Below, in pieces: positions 24,295 through 33,311 of a stretch of 64,000 bases of DNA; position 1 is the first letter of the stretch; each line of letters starts with the position of its first letter. The notes under the pieces were generated by a model that made no database searches, was not told the DNA's origin, and was given only the letters and a program-made list of their open reading frames with translations. The DNA is taken from NCBI RefSeq assembly GCF_900100875.1, contig NZ_FNKQ01000005.1, forward strand, positions 186,001 to 250,000, given 5' to 3'. Made by a program: the position numbers and the translations under genes. The stretch is from Halopelagius longus. Lineage in GTDB: Archaea > Halobacteriota > Halobacteria > Halobacteriales > Haloferacaceae.

Positions 24295-25930
24295 CGGCGG
24301 CGAGAACCGGCGAGAGGAGCGAACGCTCCCGCGCGTCCCCGACGCCGGCGACGACCACGCGGAGACGGCCGTCCCGCCCGTTGACGGAAGCGCCCCCCGG
24401 ACGCCGGACACCGACCCCGAGGCGAAACTCATCAAGTACCGAAAGCGACGCGTCAAGTCGCGGTCGGAGAGCGACTCCGACAACCGCGCCGATTCCGCGG
24501 ACGGTTGCGGATGCGGCGGCGGGTGTGCGTGCGGACTCGCGTCCGGCGATAGCGGAGAGAGCGAGGCCGTTGCGGACGGTGGCGCGCGGCCCGCGAACGT
24601 GGACGAAGACGGCAACCTCCGGGACCTGAACTTCACTGAACCGACGGCGGGGAAGAGCCAAGACGTCTACGACGACGCGCCGGACAAACGCGTGCAAGTG
24701 CCCGAGGGCGTCGAGTTGGACACGCCGGGCTACTCCATCCGGAGCGAGATGAACGACATCGAGGAGTCCGACGACAAGACGTGGTTCATGGAACTGGACA
24801 CCGCCGTCATAGACGAGGGGCGGTGCATCCAGTGCGGCACCTGCGTCGCCTCCTGCCCCTCCGACTCCATCGGCATCGGCGACGACGGACTCCCCGAACT
24901 GGTGAAGATGTGCACCGGGTGTTCGCTCTGCTGGGACTTCTGCCCCCGCGGCGGCCTCCGGTACGAACGCCAGTGGAAGATAACCGGCGGCGACGACAAC
25001 GTGAAGGGCGCGGGCGACCCGATAACGGAGTTCTCCGCGAAAGTCGAAGAGGAGTGGCGCGAGAACTCCCAAGACGGCGGCGTCGTCACGTCCGTCCTGA
25101 TTCATCTGCTGGAGGCGGGCGAGATAGACGGCGCACTCGTCGCCACCGAGTCCGAGGAGGACCCCTGGAAGGCGGAGTCGTTCCTCGCGACGACGCCCGA
25201 GGAACTCATCGAGAACGCGGGGAGTTTCTACAACCAGACGATGGCGCTGGGCAACCTCGACGTGGACCAGTGGGAGGAGAAACTGCCGGACAAATCGCCC
25301 GAAGACCTCTCTCTCGCACTCGTCGGGACGCCCTGCGAAATCGAAGGGATTCGCGCCCTGCAGGACTTCGAGTGGGACTACGCCTCCCAGGAGGACGGCG
25401 TGCGCGCGATAGACTACACCATCGCGCTGATGTGCACGAAGAACTTCAACTACCACCGCCTCATAGGCGAGCAACTGGCCGAGAAGCGCGACTTACCGCC
25501 CGAGGACATCGGCAAACTCGACGTGCTGGACGGGAAGATGATGGCGTACGACCACGACGGCGAGATGATACTGGAGGAGGACGTCGAGGCGTTCCACGAC
25601 GCCGCCCTCAAGGGGTGCGACGAGTGCGCCGACTTCACGGGCTACTGCGCCGACATCACCGTCGGGTCCGTCGGGTCGGCGGACGAGTATTCGAGCGTCA
25701 TCGTCCGCACCGCGACGGGACTCGACGCGTGGGAACTGACGGAACCGGACCTCGACTACCACGACTTAGAGGACCGGTCGGCCGTCGGCGGCCTCCAGTC
25801 GTGGGACAAGAAGAAGGCGTTCGAGGCGCTTCGGCGCCCGTTCGACCCGGACGCCCCGCGGTTCATCGAGTACACGGAGCACGCGGAGAACTACGGGACG
25901 ACGCTCCGCGCCCACGAGTCCGACCACTAG
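24284..25930 (+). CDS. Ferredoxin-FrhB-type F420-linked oxidoreductase subunit
   Basis: A 548-residue protein in three parts. Residues 1-165 are acidic and loosely structured, with a compact cysteine patch C75, C77, C81, C83. Residues 178-225 form a two-cluster ferredoxin domain (C181, C184, C187, C191 and C210, C213, C216, C220). Residues about 240-540 are the FrhB/FdhB-type domain that binds FAD and coenzyme F420 (QDGGVVTSVLIHLLEAG, LVGTPCEIEG, GCDECADFTGYCADITVGSVGS). Overlap with the siroheme reductase gene suggests it is the electron donor, passing electrons from reduced F420 through its clusters. Methanogen Fsr fuses the same modules in one chain. The start at 24284 is the ATG inside the reductase gene. 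Confidence 0.88.
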   Translation: MGTDGGENRREERTLPRVPDAGDDHAETAVPPVDGSAPRTPDTDPEAKLIKYRKRRVKSRSESDSDNRADSADGCGCGGGCACGLASGDSGESEAVADGGARPANVDEDGNLRDLNFTEPTAGKSQDVYDDAPDKRVQVPEGVELDTPGYSIRSEMNDIEESDDKTWFMELDTAVIDEGRCIQCGTCVASCPSDSIGIGDDGLPELVKMCTGCSLCWDFCPRGGLRYERQWKITGGDDNVKGAGDPITEFSAKVEEEWRENSQDGGVVTSVLIHLLEAGEIDGALVATESEEDPWKAESFLATTPEELIENAGSFYNQTMALGNLDVDQWEEKLPDKSPEDLSLALVGTPCEIEGIRALQDFEWDYASQEDGVRAIDYTIALMCTKNFNYHRLIGEQLAEKRDLPPEDIGKLDVLDGKMMAYDHDGEMILEEDVEAFHDAALKGCDECADFTGYCADITVGSVGSADEYSSVIVRTATGLDAWELTEPDLDYHDLEDRSAVGGLQSWDKKKAFEALRRPFDPDAPRFIEYTEHAENYGTTLRAHESDH

Positions 25931-26763
25931 CGCCCGAACAGCGAGCGATACGAGTGCCGTTCGCTGTCTCGGTCCGGGCCCGTCCCCGCCCGGCGGGCGA
26001 CGGAGACGCTCAGACCGGCCACGGCGAGGCCGGCGACCACGTCCGTCGCCCAGTGGATGCCGAGGTACATCGTGGAGACGGAGATGGACGCCGCAAGCGC
26101 CACCGAGATGGGGTACCACCGCGGGTAGACGTGTCGGAACCGGTAGGCGAGGAGGGCGACGGTAACCGAAAGCGACGTGTGAAGCGACGGGAAGACGTTC
26201 GTGTTCCTGTTTACCTCCGTCGTCAGCAGTTGCGCCTCCGGCCACGTCGTGTACAGTAACGACTCCACGAGTTCGGGCATGAAGTTCCGCGGCCCGTACG
26301 CGATGAACACCACGTAACAGACGAGTCCGACGCCGTAGTTGACGATGTAGGCGACGAGGTGTTCGTAGAGCGACCGCGGGTCGTCGTGCAGGAGGTACGC
26401 CGCCAGCGGAAACGTCAGGAGGAAGACGTACCCGAAGACGTAGACGAACCCGAAGTACGCGGTCAGCGCCGGCGTCGCGAACGACTGGAGGACGGCGACG
26501 AACTCGCCCTCGACGGCGTGGATGTAGCCGGTGATGTTGACGCCGATGAGCCACGACACCTCGAGTCCCACGTCGCGGACGACGCCGTTCGCCGCGAGGA
26601 CGACGAACAACGCGCCGACGGTGCGCGCGACGGTTCGGAGGTTCGACCGAACCGTATCCGAGGCCGAGCGCAGGCGCGCGGGGCCGACGACGACGACGAG
26701 GGCGACGGCGAAGAGGACGAGGACGCCGCCGACGACTTGCGCCGCGACTTCGAGCAGCCCCAT
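25927..26763 (-). CDS. PAP2-superfamily membrane phosphatase
   Basis: A 278-residue membrane protein with about six helices and the PAP2 motifs FPSLHTS (near residue 190) and GIHWATDVVAG (near residue 240); the first motif is a less exact KX6RP. The pattern with an N-terminal helix pair and a HxS..HxxxD core is like the inositol-phosphorylceramide-synthase-related branch, so it may act on a lipid phosphate or pyrophosphate. The stop codon converges and overlaps by 4 bp with that of the FrhB-type gene. Its own transcription starts close to the next gene on the same strand. Confidence 0.9.
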   Translation of the reverse strand: MGLLEVAAQVVGGVLVLFAVALVVVVGPARLRSASDTVRSNLRTVARTVGALFVVLAANGVVRDVGLEVSWLIGVNITGYIHAVEGEFVAVLQSFATPALTAYFGFVYVFGYVFLLTFPLAAYLLHDDPRSLYEHLVAYIVNYGVGLVCYVVFIAYGPRNFMPELVESLLYTTWPEAQLLTTEVNRNTNVFPSLHTSLSVTVALLAYRFRHVYPRWYPISVALAASISVSTMYLGIHWATDVVAGLAVAGLSVSVARRAGTGPDRDSERHSYRSLFGR

Positions 26764-26767
26764 CCTG

Positions 26768-28606
26768 TCAGCCCCCGACGAGCTTTTCGTCCTCGTACTG
26801 ATACCCCGCGTTACGGAACTCCTCTCTGACGCGTTCGACGTCGAGTTCGCCGTTCGCTCCGAGGAACGGCGTCGCCGGGTCCGTCCCGTTCCAGCGGAGG
26901 TCCGAGGGGAGCCAGCCGGTGCCGTCGAGCGGACTCGCGGCGGGTTGGGCGTACCCCTCGAACACCTCCCGCGTGATGAAGTCCTTGTCCACGAGGTGCG
27001 CGAGCGTGTTTCGGAACCGAGGGTTGGTGAGCGGGGGGCGGCGCGCGTTGTAGCCGACGAGGTAGAACCGCTCGGAGCGGCGGACGATCAAGTCGAGTTC
27101 GCTCGCTCGGCCGATGCGCGGGACCGTCGCGGCCCCGAGTGGCGTCCCGGTCACGTCCGCGTCGCCGCTGGCGACCGTCTCGGCGGCGGTGACGTCCGAA
27201 CCCACGACCTGTACGGTCAGGCGGTCGAACGCCGGGGCGTTCGCGAGGTGCGACGGGATACCGTCGTCGTTCTCGCTGGTGAGGAAGTGGTCGTCGAACC
27301 GTTCGAGTACCACCGCCTCTCGCGGCGTGTTCCGGACGAACTCCAGCGGTCCGCTTCCCACCGGCGGGATGTTGTTGGTCACGAGCGCCTCCGTCGCGCT
27401 GCCGAGTTCGATGCCGCCGACGGAGGCGGCCGACGTCCGTTCGCTCCACACGTGTTCCGGGAGCACCGGGACGGTGAACGCGCGAGTCGCGACCTGCGGG
27501 TCGCAGTCGACGAACTGAAGTTCGACCGTCCGCGGGTCGACGACTTCCGCGTTCGTCACGAGACTGCTCTGTCCCTGAAATCGCGGCGCGGGGACGGGTC
27601 CGTCGTCGTCCTCGCCGTCCTCCGTCTGTATCACCGACCCGAGCGACGTGTCCGCGAGGAACGCGTAGGTGAACGCCACGTCGGCGGCGGTGAGTCGTTC
27701 GCCGTCGTGCCACGTCGCCTCCCGGAGTTCGACCCGCGCGACCGGTCCCTCCTTCCCCTCGGAGAACGCCCACGAGGAGGCGAGCCACGGTTCGACCGTC
27801 CCACCGTCGGGCGAGTAGCCGAGCGAGTCGTACAGCAGTCCCGTTATCGCGCTGGTGCGGCGGAACTCGACGGCCAGCGGGTTCAGGTTCTGCGTCAGTC
27901 GCTCGTCCGTCGTCGCCACCGTCAGGTGGGCCTCGGCGGCGTCCGATCCATCGGCGGTGAGACTCTCCGCACCGACGCGCCGGTCGAGGTTCAGATACCC
28001 CATCGGCGACTGCAGGTCGGCGCGCTGCCAGTTCGTGAACCGGTCGGTCCGCGCCGCGCGGATGTCGTCGGGGAACGCGACGACGGTGAAAGGCTGGGTC
28101 GTCGCGACCGACTGCAGCAGCCGGTTGACCGCCTCGCGGCGCTTCTGCCCGGAGGTGTGACGCTGCTGTTCGAGCAGTTCGTCCACGTCGAGGTTCGTGT
28201 AGCCGAACGGGTTCTGCCACCCTTGCGCGCCCGCGAACCGGGAGTGCAAGAGCGGGTACAGCGCGTCCGGCGTCCGGAACGTCGCCGGGGCGGGGGCGAC
28301 GAACAGGTCGAACTCGTGGTTCAACAGCACCTGTCTGAGCAGTTCCTCCTCGGCCATCGGCGTGACTTGAACGCCGATACCGGCGGTTCGGAGCCACTCC
28401 GCGACTCGGCGGGCGACTCGAAGCGCGTAGGGGTCGGCGTCCGCGGGTACGGTCTTGATTTGGAGCGTTATTTGGTCGGGAGACTTCCACCCGGTGACCG
28501 CCCGGAGCCGACTCGCACAGCCGCTTCCGAGGACAGCGACGCCAGTGGCGAGCGAGGAGAGAACGGCCCGCCGGCGGACGGTGTTGGAGGTACACGGCTG
28601 TGTCAT
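26768..28606 (-). CDS. Family 5 ABC solute-binding lipoprotein (peptide/nickel type)
   Basis: A 612-residue lipoprotein. The N-terminus carries a twin-arginine-like motif (VRRRAVLSS) and a lipobox (LGSGC, cysteine near residue 30). The body follows the SBP_bac_5 fold, with PWLASSWAFSEG, REATWHDGERLTAADVAFTYAFL and a final NPRFRNTLAHLVDKDFI-type segment. It lacks neighbouring permease and ATPase genes. It lies 4 bp before the PAP2 gene on the same strand. The ligand may be a peptide, nickel or sugar; the sequence does not tell. Confidence 0.88.
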   Translation of the reverse strand: MTQPCTSNTVRRRAVLSSLATGVAVLGSGCASRLRAVTGWKSPDQITLQIKTVPADADPYALRVARRVAEWLRTAGIGVQVTPMAEEELLRQVLLNHEFDLFVAPAPATFRTPDALYPLLHSRFAGAQGWQNPFGYTNLDVDELLEQQRHTSGQKRREAVNRLLQSVATTQPFTVVAFPDDIRAARTDRFTNWQRADLQSPMGYLNLDRRVGAESLTADGSDAAEAHLTVATTDERLTQNLNPLAVEFRRTSAITGLLYDSLGYSPDGGTVEPWLASSWAFSEGKEGPVARVELREATWHDGERLTAADVAFTYAFLADTSLGSVIQTEDGEDDDGPVPAPRFQGQSSLVTNAEVVDPRTVELQFVDCDPQVATRAFTVPVLPEHVWSERTSAASVGGIELGSATEALVTNNIPPVGSGPLEFVRNTPREAVVLERFDDHFLTSENDDGIPSHLANAPAFDRLTVQVVGSDVTAAETVASGDADVTGTPLGAATVPRIGRASELDLIVRRSERFYLVGYNARRPPLTNPRFRNTLAHLVDKDFITREVFEGYAQPAASPLDGTGWLPSDLRWNGTDPATPFLGANGELDVERVREEFRNAGYQYEDEKLVGG

Positions 28607-28837
28607 TCCGTTCGTGCCCCGTTGTGAACCCGCTCTAATATCTCTTCGGACTTCACGTCGGACGCGTGAACCGACCGGATCACACCCGTTTCTGTCGGCG
28701 GTCCTGAGTGTCCGGCACCCGAGCGCCGGTGAGACGGTCTAGCGGTCCGTACAGTCGGGTTTCGGAGAACTGACGCTCCGAGTCACCGAGAGACGATAGG
28801 CAAGGCGCTTATTTGCGAGCACCAAGATTGGTCCGCT

Positions 28838-30229
28838 ATGGCCTCCCGGAGGCGAACGATTCGCAGCGTGCTCGCCGCACTCGTCTTCCTCTCTGCGGCG
28901 ACGCTCGTCGTCGGATACGTCGACGCCGAGCGAACGAACGACAAGGTGACCGGCGACCCATCGGTCGAGCAGGCGTTCAAGACCGGGAACCGCTCGCCGG
29001 TCGTCCCGAGTCGCCCGAACGTCACCGTCGTCGCCACCGACTCGAACGCGTTCGTCGGCGACGAGGGCGACGGGGCGCGGGCGCGGGCGGAACTCGCCGC
29101 GTTCGCTCCCGACGGTAGCATCTACTACTATCAGGACAACCACACGCGGTACTGGGACGTGGACCGCGTCCCGGGCACGAACTCGACGGTCGAGTTCGTC
29201 TACGCGGACCACCTCGCCCCCGGCGACTGCGGCGAGACGGTCTGCACACAGAACGGCGTCGAACGCGTGAACCTCACGACGGGCGAACGGACGCAGGTGT
29301 ACAGTCGCGTCACGCCCGGCAAGCACTCCACTCGCTGGCACGACGTGGACCGAATCGACGAACACCGCCTGCTGGTCGCCGACATCGACCGGGACCGGGT
29401 GTACGTCGTCAACACCACCACGGAACTCATAGAGTGGGAGTGGGACGCCCAGTCCGACTTCGACGTCGCCGAGAGCGGCGGGCCGTTCCCCGACGACTGG
29501 ACCCACCTCAACGACGTGGAGTACGTCGAGGTGGACGGACAGGAGGCGGTCATGGTGAGCCTCCGGAACCACGACCAAGTCGCCTTCGTTAGCTTCGAGC
29601 GCGGTCTGATGGAGAACTGGACGCTCGGCACCGACGGCGACCACTCGACGCTGTACGAACAGCACAACCCCGACTACATCCCGCCCGAGAACGGCGGCCC
29701 GGCGGTTCTGGTCGCCGACTCCGAGAACGGGCGCGTCGTGGAGTACCAACGGGAGAACGGCGAGTGGAACCGGACGTGGACGTGGGCGGACCAGCGCGTC
29801 CAGTGGCCGCGCGACGCCGACCGTCTCCCGAACGGCAACACCCTTGTCACCGACTCTAACGGCGACCGAGTGTTCGAGGTGAACAGCGCGGGCGAAGTGG
29901 TGTGGTCCGCGACGGTCGGGTTCCCCTACGAGTCGGAGCGACTCGGGACGGGCGACGAGAGCGAGGGCGGCGAGAGCGCCGCCAGCCTCGGCGTCCCCTC
30001 GAAGACGCCCGCGGAAGGGGAGCGTTCGCTCCTCGCGCGGGCGACGGCGGCCCTGCCGCCGAAAGTCGTCAACTCCATCGCGTACGCCTTCCCGCGGTGG
30101 GTCGGCGTCGTAGAGGGACTGGCCGTGGCCGTGTTGACCGTATCGCTCGTCCGGTGGCTCACGCTCGAGTACCGCTGGACGGACAGGACCGTCGGCGTTC
30201 GTTCGCCGCTTCGCTTCGGACGTAAATGA
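28838..30229 (+). CDS. Arylsulfotransferase-like beta-propeller protein, membrane-anchored
   Basis: 463 residues: an N-terminal membrane helix (about 10-28), a large outward beta-propeller-like domain and a C-terminal helix (about 420-440) with a basic tail. The repeats KHSTRWHDVDRIDEHRLLVADIDRDRVYVVN and WPRDADRLPNGNTLVTDSNGDRVFEVN are typical of the ASST (arylsulfotransferase) family in haloarchaea. Known bacterial ASSTs need a catalytic histidine; the HDVD and HLNDVE segments carry candidates. The real reaction in archaea is not established. It overlaps the next gene by 4 bp (ATGA). Confidence 0.8.
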   Translation: MASRRRTIRSVLAALVFLSAATLVVGYVDAERTNDKVTGDPSVEQAFKTGNRSPVVPSRPNVTVVATDSNAFVGDEGDGARARAELAAFAPDGSIYYYQDNHTRYWDVDRVPGTNSTVEFVYADHLAPGDCGETVCTQNGVERVNLTTGERTQVYSRVTPGKHSTRWHDVDRIDEHRLLVADIDRDRVYVVNTTTELIEWEWDAQSDFDVAESGGPFPDDWTHLNDVEYVEVDGQEAVMVSLRNHDQVAFVSFERGLMENWTLGTDGDHSTLYEQHNPDYIPPENGGPAVLVADSENGRVVEYQRENGEWNRTWTWADQRVQWPRDADRLPNGNTLVTDSNGDRVFEVNSAGEVVWSATVGFPYESERLGTGDESEGGESAASLGVPSKTPAEGERSLLARATAALPPKVVNSIAYAFPRWVGVVEGLAVAVLTVSLVRWLTLEYRWTDRTVGVRSPLRFGRK

Positions 30230-31800
30230 CAGTACGAGAGTCCTACTCGCATCGATTGGTGTCGAACGCGGACAGACTCCGCCGCGCCGTTCCGCTGGAG
30301 GCGCGGGACCGCAGGTGGCTGACGCTCGCGTTGATTCCGAGCCTCGTCGCCGTCTGCGTCTACCTCGCGACGAACCCGTACCCCGCCTACGGCGCGGGCC
30401 TGTACACCCAAATCGCCGAGGAGATTATCGCCGGCGGCTACGCGCCGCCGGCCCGGATTCCGGGGTACACCGCCGACGGCGTCCCCTTCGCGTACCCGCC
30501 GCTACAGTTCTACGTGCTCGCCGTGCTCATCGATATCGGCGGCGACCCCGTCACCATCTCGCGGTTCCTCCCCAGCGTCGCCGTCGTCGCAGCCCAGATT
30601 CCCCTCTACCTCCTCGCGCGCGACTACACGGGGTCCCGCCCCGCCGGGGCGGCAACCGCCGCCGCGGTGGCGCTGAACCCGCAGATTCTACAGTGGCACA
30701 TCTCCGCCGGCGGCGTCGTCCGCGCGTTCGCCTACCTGTACGCGCTGACCGCGATATACGCCGGCTACCACGTCTTCACCTCCGGTAACCGCCGGGCGGT
30801 CGTCGGCGGACTGTTCGCGTTCGGACTGACGCTCCTGACCCACCCGACGTACTCGCTGTTCGTCGTCGCGACGTACCTGCTTCTGTGGGCGGTGTTGGAC
30901 CGCTCTCCGCGGGGGTTGGTCCTCGGCGCAATCGTCGGCGTCGGCGGCACCGTCGTCGCCGCCCCGTGGTTGGCGTGGATGGCGTCGGTCCACGGCGTCG
31001 AAACGTTCACCTCGGCGGCGAGCACCCACGGCGGAATCGGCGGCGGGGTGAGCACGCTGTTGGACGGAATTTCGATATACACGGCGATACCGCTCGCGGC
31101 GGCGGCCTACCTCCTCGTCCGGCGCGAGTGGTTCCTGTCGGCGTGGGTCGTCGCCGCGGAACTGCTGTTCCAACAGCCCCGGTTCGTCTACACCGCCGGG
31201 ACGTTCGCCATCGTCGCCGTCGGCCTCGACGCCGCCGGGCGGATTCGCGCGCTCGACCCCGCCGGTTCGCGGAGCGTCGACTGGCGCGCGGTGGGGGCGG
31301 CGGCGGTCATACTCGCGGGGACGGTCTGCGGCGGCGCGTACCTCGCCTACGAGATGACGCTAGTCACCGACCCCACGACGCCCGAGTTCCTCGACGACGA
31401 AGCAGTCGCGGCGATGGAGTGGGCGGCGACGGAGACGCCCGAAGACGCGACGTTCGTCGTCCTCGGCGACGCCGCCGAGTGGTTCCCGGCGGAGGCCGAG
31501 CGGACGATACTCGTCGGCCCGTGGGGCGTCGAGTGGGAGGGCGCAGAGAGGTACGAACCGCAACTCGGCGCGTACACGAACGTCTCCGCCTGTCAGAGCG
31601 CCACCTGCGTCGAGGAAACCGCCGCGACCGTCGGCGCGAACCCCGACTACGTGTACGTGCCGAAAGGGAGGTACACCGTCCGCGGCGCGGGGATGGTGCA
31701 GTTCGGGTCGCTCGAACGGTCGTTCGAGCGGTCGCCGCGGTGGGAACTGGCCTTCGAGAACGAGGGCGTCGCGATTTACCGCGCGACCGACCCCGAGTGA
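30226..31800 (+). CDS. GT-C-like polytopic membrane protein (putative glycosyltransferase)
   Basis: A 524-residue protein with about ten membrane helices and a soluble C-terminal region (about 395-520). After the first helix comes an outward loop with YGAGLYTQIAEEIIAGGYAPPARIPGYTADGVPFAYPPLQFYVLA, a pattern seen in GT-C glycosyltransferases that use lipid-linked sugars. The catalytic Asp/Glu of the first loop is E65 or so; this is not certain. Overlap with the ASST-like gene suggests that both act on the outer face of the membrane, perhaps modifying a glycan or lipid. Confidence 0.78.
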   Translation: MTVRESYSHRLVSNADRLRRAVPLEARDRRWLTLALIPSLVAVCVYLATNPYPAYGAGLYTQIAEEIIAGGYAPPARIPGYTADGVPFAYPPLQFYVLAVLIDIGGDPVTISRFLPSVAVVAAQIPLYLLARDYTGSRPAGAATAAAVALNPQILQWHISAGGVVRAFAYLYALTAIYAGYHVFTSGNRRAVVGGLFAFGLTLLTHPTYSLFVVATYLLLWAVLDRSPRGLVLGAIVGVGGTVVAAPWLAWMASVHGVETFTSAASTHGGIGGGVSTLLDGISIYTAIPLAAAAYLLVRREWFLSAWVVAAELLFQQPRFVYTAGTFAIVAVGLDAAGRIRALDPAGSRSVDWRAVGAAAVILAGTVCGGAYLAYEMTLVTDPTTPEFLDDEAVAAMEWAATETPEDATFVVLGDAAEWFPAEAERTILVGPWGVEWEGAERYEPQLGAYTNVSACQSATCVEETAATVGANPDYVYVPKGRYTVRGAGMVQFGSLERSFERSPRWELAFENEGVAIYRATDPE

Positions 31801-31825
31801 TATCGGGCGGCGCGTCGGGCGGCTT

Positions 31826-33010
31826 TCAGACGTACCCGAACAGCGACGCGGCGAGCGTGACGAACCACGCGGAGACGCCCAACGCCGTAAGCCGCCCGTC
31901 GTCGCGCGCGACGCCGTACGCGAGCAATCCGATCGAGCCCATCAGCGTGAACCGGTGCAGCACCAGACTGACGGGAACCGTCGAGATGCCGACGCCGCTC
32001 AAATCGAGGACGAACCCCGCGCCGAGTCCGGCGGCTGCGACGAGTGCCGTCCGAGTCGGCGGGCGTCCGCGCGCGAAGTAGGTCGCGAGTGCGGGCAAGC
32101 CGAACACCAGCGTCGGGTACAGCACCGCGGCGAACAGCTTCGGCGTCACTCCCGGCATCGCCTGTTCGGCGGTGATGCCGGCGGTGCGGACGCCGACGAC
32201 GAGTCCGGCGAGCGACACCGGGAGCGCGGCGTCGGAGAGGTTCCACCGACGGCGACTGGAACGCGGGAACGCGACGCCGACGATGAGACCGGTCGAGGCG
32301 AAGTCGATGACCGTCAACCACCCGTCGCTCCCGCCGCCGCCGAGTCCGTGGTACTCGCGACTGACGCTCCCGACGAACGGTTCGTCACGGAGGTCCCGTT
32401 CGACGAACCGCGCGCCCGGCGCGACGCCGGTGACGGTGTGGCGCAGACGGAACCAGTCCCAGTACTCCGTGTGGGCTTGAAACGCCGTCCAGTTGCCGAA
32501 GGGGCCGGGGTACGCCCGGATGTGCGTCCGGTGTCCGAGGTACGTCCCCGTCGCCAGTTGGTAGGAAGACTCCACCCACCGGCCGGAGGCGTTCGGGTCG
32601 GCGGTGACGTACGTGTACCGCGAGGAACCGCGGGCCGGGTGCCACGGCGACTTCCCCACCTGTACCGGCGGCCCGTCGTCGAGTCGGGCCTCGGACTCGT
32701 TGCCTTCGGTTTCGTTGATGACCGTCCAGTTGGCCTCCGAACGGCGTTCGAGGGCCCGGCGAATCGTCCCTCGGTCGCCCCTGACGACGACGTTGATGGC
32801 GAGCGTTCGACCGTCGACGGAGCGACTGCGACTGGTGTACGGCCAGAGGTAGCTCCCCGTCTCCTCCGGTTGGTACAGTCGAGCGTCCGGAGGGGTCCGA
32901 TGTTCGGGGGCGGCGCTCCCGTCGAGGAACCCGCTCGCGACGAATCCCCCCGCGAGAAGGCCGACGGTGAGTAGGCCGACGAGTAGTATTCGACGGTGTC
33001 GCACGTTCAC
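31826..33010 (-). CDS. Haloarchaeal membrane protein, unrecognised
   Basis: 394 residues starting at a GTG (33010). One N-terminal helix is followed by an outward domain of about 200 residues with several N-X-S/T sites, then five or six membrane helices. The region LVLHRFTLMGSIGLLAYGVA resembles haloarchaeal membrane proteins of unknown function. A TATA-like acatataatac about 26 bp before the GTG supports a leaderless start here. It converges on the GT-C-like gene with 25 bp between the stops. Confidence 0.72.
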   Translation of the reverse strand: MNVRHRRILLVGLLTVGLLAGGFVASGFLDGSAAPEHRTPPDARLYQPEETGSYLWPYTSRSRSVDGRTLAINVVVRGDRGTIRRALERRSEANWTVINETEGNESEARLDDGPPVQVGKSPWHPARGSSRYTYVTADPNASGRWVESSYQLATGTYLGHRTHIRAYPGPFGNWTAFQAHTEYWDWFRLRHTVTGVAPGARFVERDLRDEPFVGSVSREYHGLGGGGSDGWLTVIDFASTGLIVGVAFPRSSRRRWNLSDAALPVSLAGLVVGVRTAGITAEQAMPGVTPKLFAAVLYPTLVFGLPALATYFARGRPPTRTALVAAAGLGAGFVLDLSGVGISTVPVSLVLHRFTLMGSIGLLAYGVARDDGRLTALGVSAWFVTLAASLFGYV

Positions 33011-33311
33011 CCCTCTGTTCGTTCTGTATTATATGTCTTATCCTCCACCGGGACAATAGTCCACCAGATGATGTTTACAGAGAAAGTGCTTAGACGGGGA
33101 TATACGGCGTTAAGGACGGGTAAACCATCCCCCGGCTCGTTTACTTGTAATAGAAATTACCCGAGTTGGAGCGGCCGCAGTAAGTACCGCAGACGCCGAT
33201 CGAACGAGGGAAAGGTAAAACCGTGGAGAAATCGACTACGATAGACGAACGGAGAGCGAACTCGGACGAATCGATCGCCCTCCGAGAGTCGGTTCGGTCC
33301 CCCTCACACCC
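33011..33311. promoter_or_regulatory. Divergent promoter region
   Basis: This 301-bp gap has no gene. A TATA-like element (gtattatatgtc, 33027-33038) sits the right distance from the leftward start at 33010. An A/T-rich stretch lies at 33140-33160. Confidence 0.5.
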
